Shown: piece after piece, positions 60,215-64,000 of the stretch | Numbering within the stretch: position 1 is the first letter of the stretch | Layout: the number at the start of each line of letters is the position of its first letter | Assembly (NCBI GenBank): GCA_014384565.1 | Contig: JACNFO010000061.1 | Span: 1-64,000 of the forward strand | Origin: Candidatus Pseudothioglobus aerophilus | Lineage (GTDB): Bacteria; Pseudomonadota; Gammaproteobacteria; PS1; Pseudothioglobaceae | Direction: 5' to 3' | DNA: 64,000 nucleotides | Position numbers and translations under genes: made by a program | Notes under the pieces: generated by a model | Databases searched by the model: none | The model's input: the letters and a program-made list of their open reading frames with translations, nothing else | What the model was told of the DNA's origin: nothing

Positions 60215-60805
60215 ATGCTAACAAGACAAGACTTATTGTCTCTTGAAGAATACGCAGAACAACGTTCAGCTATTCGTTCAGATACTATTCAAACAAAAAA
60301 GCTCAGAGAGGTTAATCTTGGAGAGCATGTAAGGATCTTGTTTGAAAACAAGAAAACAGTCCAGTTTCAGATTCAAGAGATGCTTCGTATAGAGAAAATT
60401 TTTGAGGCTGACGGTATTCAAGAGGAGCTCGATGTGTACAACTCACTTGTGCCTGAGGGGTCAAATTTGAAGGCCACTATGATGATTGAGTATACTAATG
60501 TTGAGGAGCGAACGGCTGCATTATCTAAATTAATCGGCGTTGAAAGAAGCATCTATTTTCAAGTTGGTAATCATGACAAAGTGTTCGCTATTTGTAATGA
60601 GGACATGGATAGAGAAACAGAGGTTAAGACCTCAGCTGTTCACTTTATGCGTTTTGAGTTTGATCAAAATATGATGGTTGATTTTGGATCAAAAGCACCA
60701 GTCAAGGTTGGCGTTTCCCACCCCCATTATGATTATGAAATTATTTTGAATTCGGATACGCAAGAAGCCCTTAATAAAGACTTTAACAATAGCTACTTTA
60801 ATTAA
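60215..60805 (+). CDS. DUF3501 family protein
   Basis: LTRQDLLSLEEYAEQRSAIRSDTIQTKKLREVNLGEHVRILFENKKTVQFQIQEMLRIEKIFE...; follows the GlpC-like gene. Confidence 0.85.
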   Translation: MLTRQDLLSLEEYAEQRSAIRSDTIQTKKLREVNLGEHVRILFENKKTVQFQIQEMLRIEKIFEADGIQEELDVYNSLVPEGSNLKATMMIEYTNVEERTAALSKLIGVERSIYFQVGNHDKVFAICNEDMDRETEVKTSAVHFMRFEFDQNMMVDFGSKAPVKVGVSHPHYDYEIILNSDTQEALNKDFNNSYFN

Positions 60806-60811
60806 TAGTAT

Positions 60812-61981
60812 TTAAACTTCAGTAATTTCACCGAGGACTTCCATGGCTCGTAAAGAGCCATCTACATAATACATTCTTAATTTATCTCTGTCCCATGGAG
60901 GGATGCTTGATTCCTGAAGTACTTTTTTAAGAGATTGGGAGTGGCTTTTCCCTTTAACTTTTATTCGTTGACCATCTAAACGAAAACGTATTTCAAAATT
61001 AGGAAGGTTTTTTAATGCTTCGTAATAGGGGCATGGTAGTTTTGACGACTCAATATGCTCATCAAAAAAATACAACTTATTATTGTATCGCCTAACTTCA
61101 TAGTGATGCCATCTTAAGATTACATTAGCATCAGTTTTTGCACTCAATGAAGAGATAAGCTCATTGAGAACTTTATTAGAAGGTAATAGAAAGCCTAGAT
61201 TGGCAATATAATAACGAAGCACGTTAACCATTCTTCGTTTCGGTAGTTGAATTAATGAACTAACTTGAATTTTGTTATTGATCAGTAATTCAAAATTTTT
61301 AATATCAAGTTCGGCCAAGTCTTGCATCAGCTTCAATGCTTCTGCCTGATGCGCCGCACTTCTTGATACATTCTTAATAAGTCCATTAAATGCGCTTGAT
61401 AGCTTTGGTAGAAATTCAATTCTTAATAGGTTTCTTTTGAAATTAGTATCTCGGTTGCTATCATCCTCTATCCATTCGAGATGATTTTTTGAAGCATAGT
61501 CTATGATTTTTTGTTTTGAAATATTTAGAAATGGACGATAAAGCTCTGAGTCACCAATACTTTTTATTTTTGGCATTGAGGCAAGTCCAGCAACTCCACT
61601 GCCTCTAAACAATTGCAGTAAAAAAGTTTCAGCCTGGTCCTCTTGGTGATGTGCGGTACAAAGAATCTCATCCACTCTTAATTCAGACTTTAATGAAAGA
61701 TAGCGTTTTTTACGTGCATTTTCTTCGATATTAGAAGAATTTTCAAGATTTATATCTATATCTTTATACTCAATTTTTTGATTGTTACATAGGGCTGAAC
61801 AGAAAGTACACCACTCTTTGCTGAATTTAGACAGGTTGTGATTTATATGAACAGCTCGAACATTGCCGGGGAAGTGTTTATTTAAAAAATGAAGGAGTAC
61901 AACTGAGTCAATACCACCACTTAAGGCAACGACAATTTTCTTGCCAGTTAAGTATTCATCTTTATTCGCTAAATCTTCCAA
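60812..61981 (-). CDS. tilS: tRNA(Ile)-lysidine synthase
   Basis: [21 protein letters not shown]-loop, [41 protein letters not shown]. Confidence 0.97.
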   Translation of the reverse strand: MEDLANKDEYLTGKKIVVALSGGIDSVVLLHFLNKHFPGNVRAVHINHNLSKFSKEWCTFCSALCNNQKIEYKDIDINLENSSNIEENARKKRYLSLKSELRVDEILCTAHHQEDQAETFLLQLFRGSGVAGLASMPKIKSIGDSELYRPFLNISKQKIIDYASKNHLEWIEDDSNRDTNFKRNLLRIEFLPKLSSAFNGLIKNVSRSAAHQAEALKLMQDLAELDIKNFELLINNKIQVSSLIQLPKRRMVNVLRYYIANLGFLLPSNKVLNELISSLSAKTDANVILRWHHYEVRRYNNKLYFFDEHIESSKLPCPYYEALKNLPNFEIRFRLDGQRIKVKGKSHSQSLKKVLQESSIPPWDRDKLRMYYVDGSLRAMEVLGEITEV

Positions 61982-62912
61982 AGCCTAGTAGTTTTTCATG
62001 TCTATTCTCAATAAGTTTATCAATAGGCAAGTCAATTAGATTAGTTAGCTCTTTAATCAGGGCTTTTTTAAGAAATACAGAAGCCTTTTCAGGGTCTCTA
62101 TGAATTCCGCCAAGAGGTTCCGGTATTATTTTTTCAATTAGTTTATGTTTTTTTAAATGCTTACTTGTTAGTTTAAGTGACTCTGCGGCAATTGGCGCCT
62201 TAGAGGCGTCTTTATAAAGTATTGAGGCACAACCTTCTGGAGAGATAACAGAATAAATGCTGTATTCAAACATCATCATAGTGTCGCAAAGACCAATTGC
62301 AAGGGCACCACCTGAGCCACCTTCACCGATGACTACAGATAAGATTGGTGTTTTCAAGGTAGACATTTCAAATAAGTTTCTAGCAATCGCTTCACTTTGT
62401 CCCCGCTCTTCAGCACCAATTCCAGGATAGGCCCCAGGGGTGTCTATAAAAGTAATTACTGGAAGTGAGAATTTTTCAGCCATCTTCATGAGTCTAAGGG
62501 CTTTGCGATAACCTTCAGGCCTTGTCATGCCGAAGTTATGGAAAATCTTTTCCTTTGTTGAGCGGCCTTTTTGCTGCCCAATAAACATAAATGTGAGGTC
62601 ATCAATTTTTGCAATTCCACCAATCAATGAATGATCATTTGCATAGGCTCGATCCCCACAAAGCTCAGTGAACTCATCAAAGATTTTATCAATATAGTCT
62701 AAAGTGTAAAGCCTTTGAGGATGCCTTGCTAGCTGCGAAACCTGCCAATCAGTTAGCGATGAAAAAATTTTCTTTGTTAACAGTTCACTTTTTGCTTTTA
62801 GTGACTCCATTTCTTTAGCAATATCGGCATCATCTTTGATGCTCTCTAGGGCGTCAATTTTTTCTTCAAGTTCAGCTATTGGTTGTTCAAAATCAAGATA
62901 GTTTAAGTTCAT
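61962..62912 (-). CDS. accA: Acetyl-CoA carboxylase carboxyltransferase alpha subunit
   Basis: [79 protein letters not shown]. Confidence 0.98.
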   Translation of the reverse strand: MNLNYLDFEQPIAELEEKIDALESIKDDADIAKEMESLKAKSELLTKKIFSSLTDWQVSQLARHPQRLYTLDYIDKIFDEFTELCGDRAYANDHSLIGGIAKIDDLTFMFIGQQKGRSTKEKIFHNFGMTRPEGYRKALRLMKMAEKFSLPVITFIDTPGAYPGIGAEERGQSEAIARNLFEMSTLKTPILSVVIGEGGSGGALAIGLCDTMMMFEYSIYSVISPEGCASILYKDASKAPIAAESLKLTSKHLKKHKLIEKIIPEPLGGIHRDPEKASVFLKKALIKELTNLIDLPIDKLIENRHEKLLGFGRFSE

Positions 62913-62980
62913 TTAATACGCTTAATGGTCGTTTAAAATTTATTGATAATTATAGCAGATGCAATGTTTATAATCTTGCA

Positions 62981-63589
62981 ATGGATTTACTTACCCTGCT
63001 TTCTCTAACGTTTGCTACATTTGTTTATGCAATTTCGCCAGGACCTGGCCTATTTGCAGTGCTGGCAATTTCTACAAGATATGGCCCTATTCCTGCTGTG
63101 TGGCTTTCAATTGGACATACTGTTGGTGATATCATTTATGTCGCACTTGCAATGTTAGCACTCAATGCCATAGCAGGTCTAATTAGTGATAGCATGCTCT
63201 ACGTTAAAATTTTAGGCGCATCCTATTTGGTATATATTGGCTACCAGCAGTATAGGTCAAGAGGTATTAGCTTCGAACAAACAAGTAACAAAAGTTCAAC
63301 ACTAAAGCTTTTATTAGCAGGATTTATTGTTGGGGTTACCAACCCTAAGACCATTATTTTTTATTTATCTTTTCTACCAGTTTTTATAGATTTAAATAAT
63401 TTGACCGTTGCAACCGAAATTAAAGTAATTTCAGTTATTGGAATTACAGTATTCTTCGTACTCACTCTAGCAAACATCCTAGGTCTTCGACTAAGAAAAC
63501 ATATTGCAAATCCAGTGATTATCAAGCGTGTAAATGAGATTACTGGTATTACGATGATTTTGGTTGGTTGTTTTGTGGGTCTGTACTAA
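62981..63589 (+). CDS. LysE/RhtB-family exporter
   Basis: FVYAISPGPGLFAVLAIS, GHTVGDIIYVALAML, FIVGVTNPKTIIFYLSFLPVFI. Start set to ATG 62981. Confidence 0.88.
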   Translation: MDLLTLLSLTFATFVYAISPGPGLFAVLAISTRYGPIPAVWLSIGHTVGDIIYVALAMLALNAIAGLISDSMLYVKILGASYLVYIGYQQYRSRGISFEQTSNKSSTLKLLLAGFIVGVTNPKTIIFYLSFLPVFIDLNNLTVATEIKVISVIGITVFFVLTLANILGLRLRKHIANPVIIKRVNEITGITMILVGCFVGLY

Positions 63590-63606
63590 TATTACCTAGG
63601 AAAATA

Positions 63607-64000
63607 ATGTTTCAATCTGAAAAAAATATGACATTTATAATGATTCTTGTTCCATTTGTGTGGGCATTATCAGGTATCTCAGCAAAATATCTTTCCTTTT
63701 ATATCGGTGAAGATGAGATTGTCGTCTATAGGTTTTTCTTATCTGTTCTTTCAACCATCCCACTTTTGATATGGATGAAAATACCTATCAAAATTAGTTT
63801 GTTTAATCTTGTGTTATCAATCGTCATTGCAATCTTTATGATTAGTAACTATCGGTTTTATTTTATGGGCATGCAAAGGGGCGCTGCGGGCTTAGGGGCT
63901 GCATTAGTTACTGTTTTGATTCCAATATTTGTCTATATTTTTATGATATTTTCAAAGAAATCTAAGCCACTTATTAAGGACTGGGCCGCACTACTGGTGG
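63607..64000 (+). CDS. EamA/DMT-superfamily transporter, N-terminal part; truncated by window edge
   Basis: MFQSEKNMTFIMILVPFVWALSGISAKYLSFYIGEDEIVVYRFFLS...GMQRGAAGLGAALVTVLIPIFVYI. Confidence 0.8.
   Translation, partial: MFQSEKNMTFIMILVPFVWALSGISAKYLSFYIGEDEIVVYRFFLSVLSTIPLLIWMKIPIKISLFNLVLSIVIAIFMISNYRFYFMGMQRGAAGLGAALVTVLIPIFVYIFMIFSKKSKPLIKDWAALLV

Noticed and set aside
1-64000. CRISPR arrays, prophage, transposons, toxin-antitoxin or restriction systems
   Set aside because: No regularly spaced repeats, transposase/integrase motifs or typical defence-gene pairs were seen on either strand.

Overview
The window is a gene-dense, AT-rich stretch of ordinary bacterial chromosome. I found no CRISPR array, prophage or transposase. 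Gene content (lpxB, lptC/lptA, rpoD, prs, ispE, priA, tilS, accA) indicates a Gammaproteobacterium. A marine SUP05/Thioglobus-like lineage is my guess only. Protein identities come from motif and family recognition of the supplied translations, without database searches.

Main themes:
(1) 5.5-24 kb is a creatine/sarcosine/glycine/C1 region: L-serine dehydratase, hydroxypyruvate reductase, gcvT-gcvH-gcvP plus a GcvR-like ACT protein, a true creatinase (often lost as 'M24 peptidase'), a GbcB-like ferredoxin reductase, the four-subunit sarcosine oxidase soxBDAG, and a PhnZ-like HD-domain protein that looks like a mixed-valent diiron oxygenase candidate.
(2) 0.6-5.5 kb is a four-gene unit: aldehyde dehydrogenase, M19 dipeptidase, a 580-aa unknown protein and a DUF3726-like protein.
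(3) 57.5-60.8 kb holds an OxyR-like regulator divergent from a rubrerythrin / GlpC-like Fe-S protein / DUF3501 operon. This is a candidate uncharacterised peroxide or redox module, with a perfect 12-bp intercistronic hairpin.
(4) 35.3-37.4 kb is a GSAM-like aminotransferase paired with a second, divergent ProC-like reductase.

Two tRNAs were read by hand: tRNA-Gln(TTG), which overlaps the 3' end of ispE, and a CAT tRNA that best fits tRNA-Ile2. One small lipoprotein gene (LptM-like) is missing from the ORF track.
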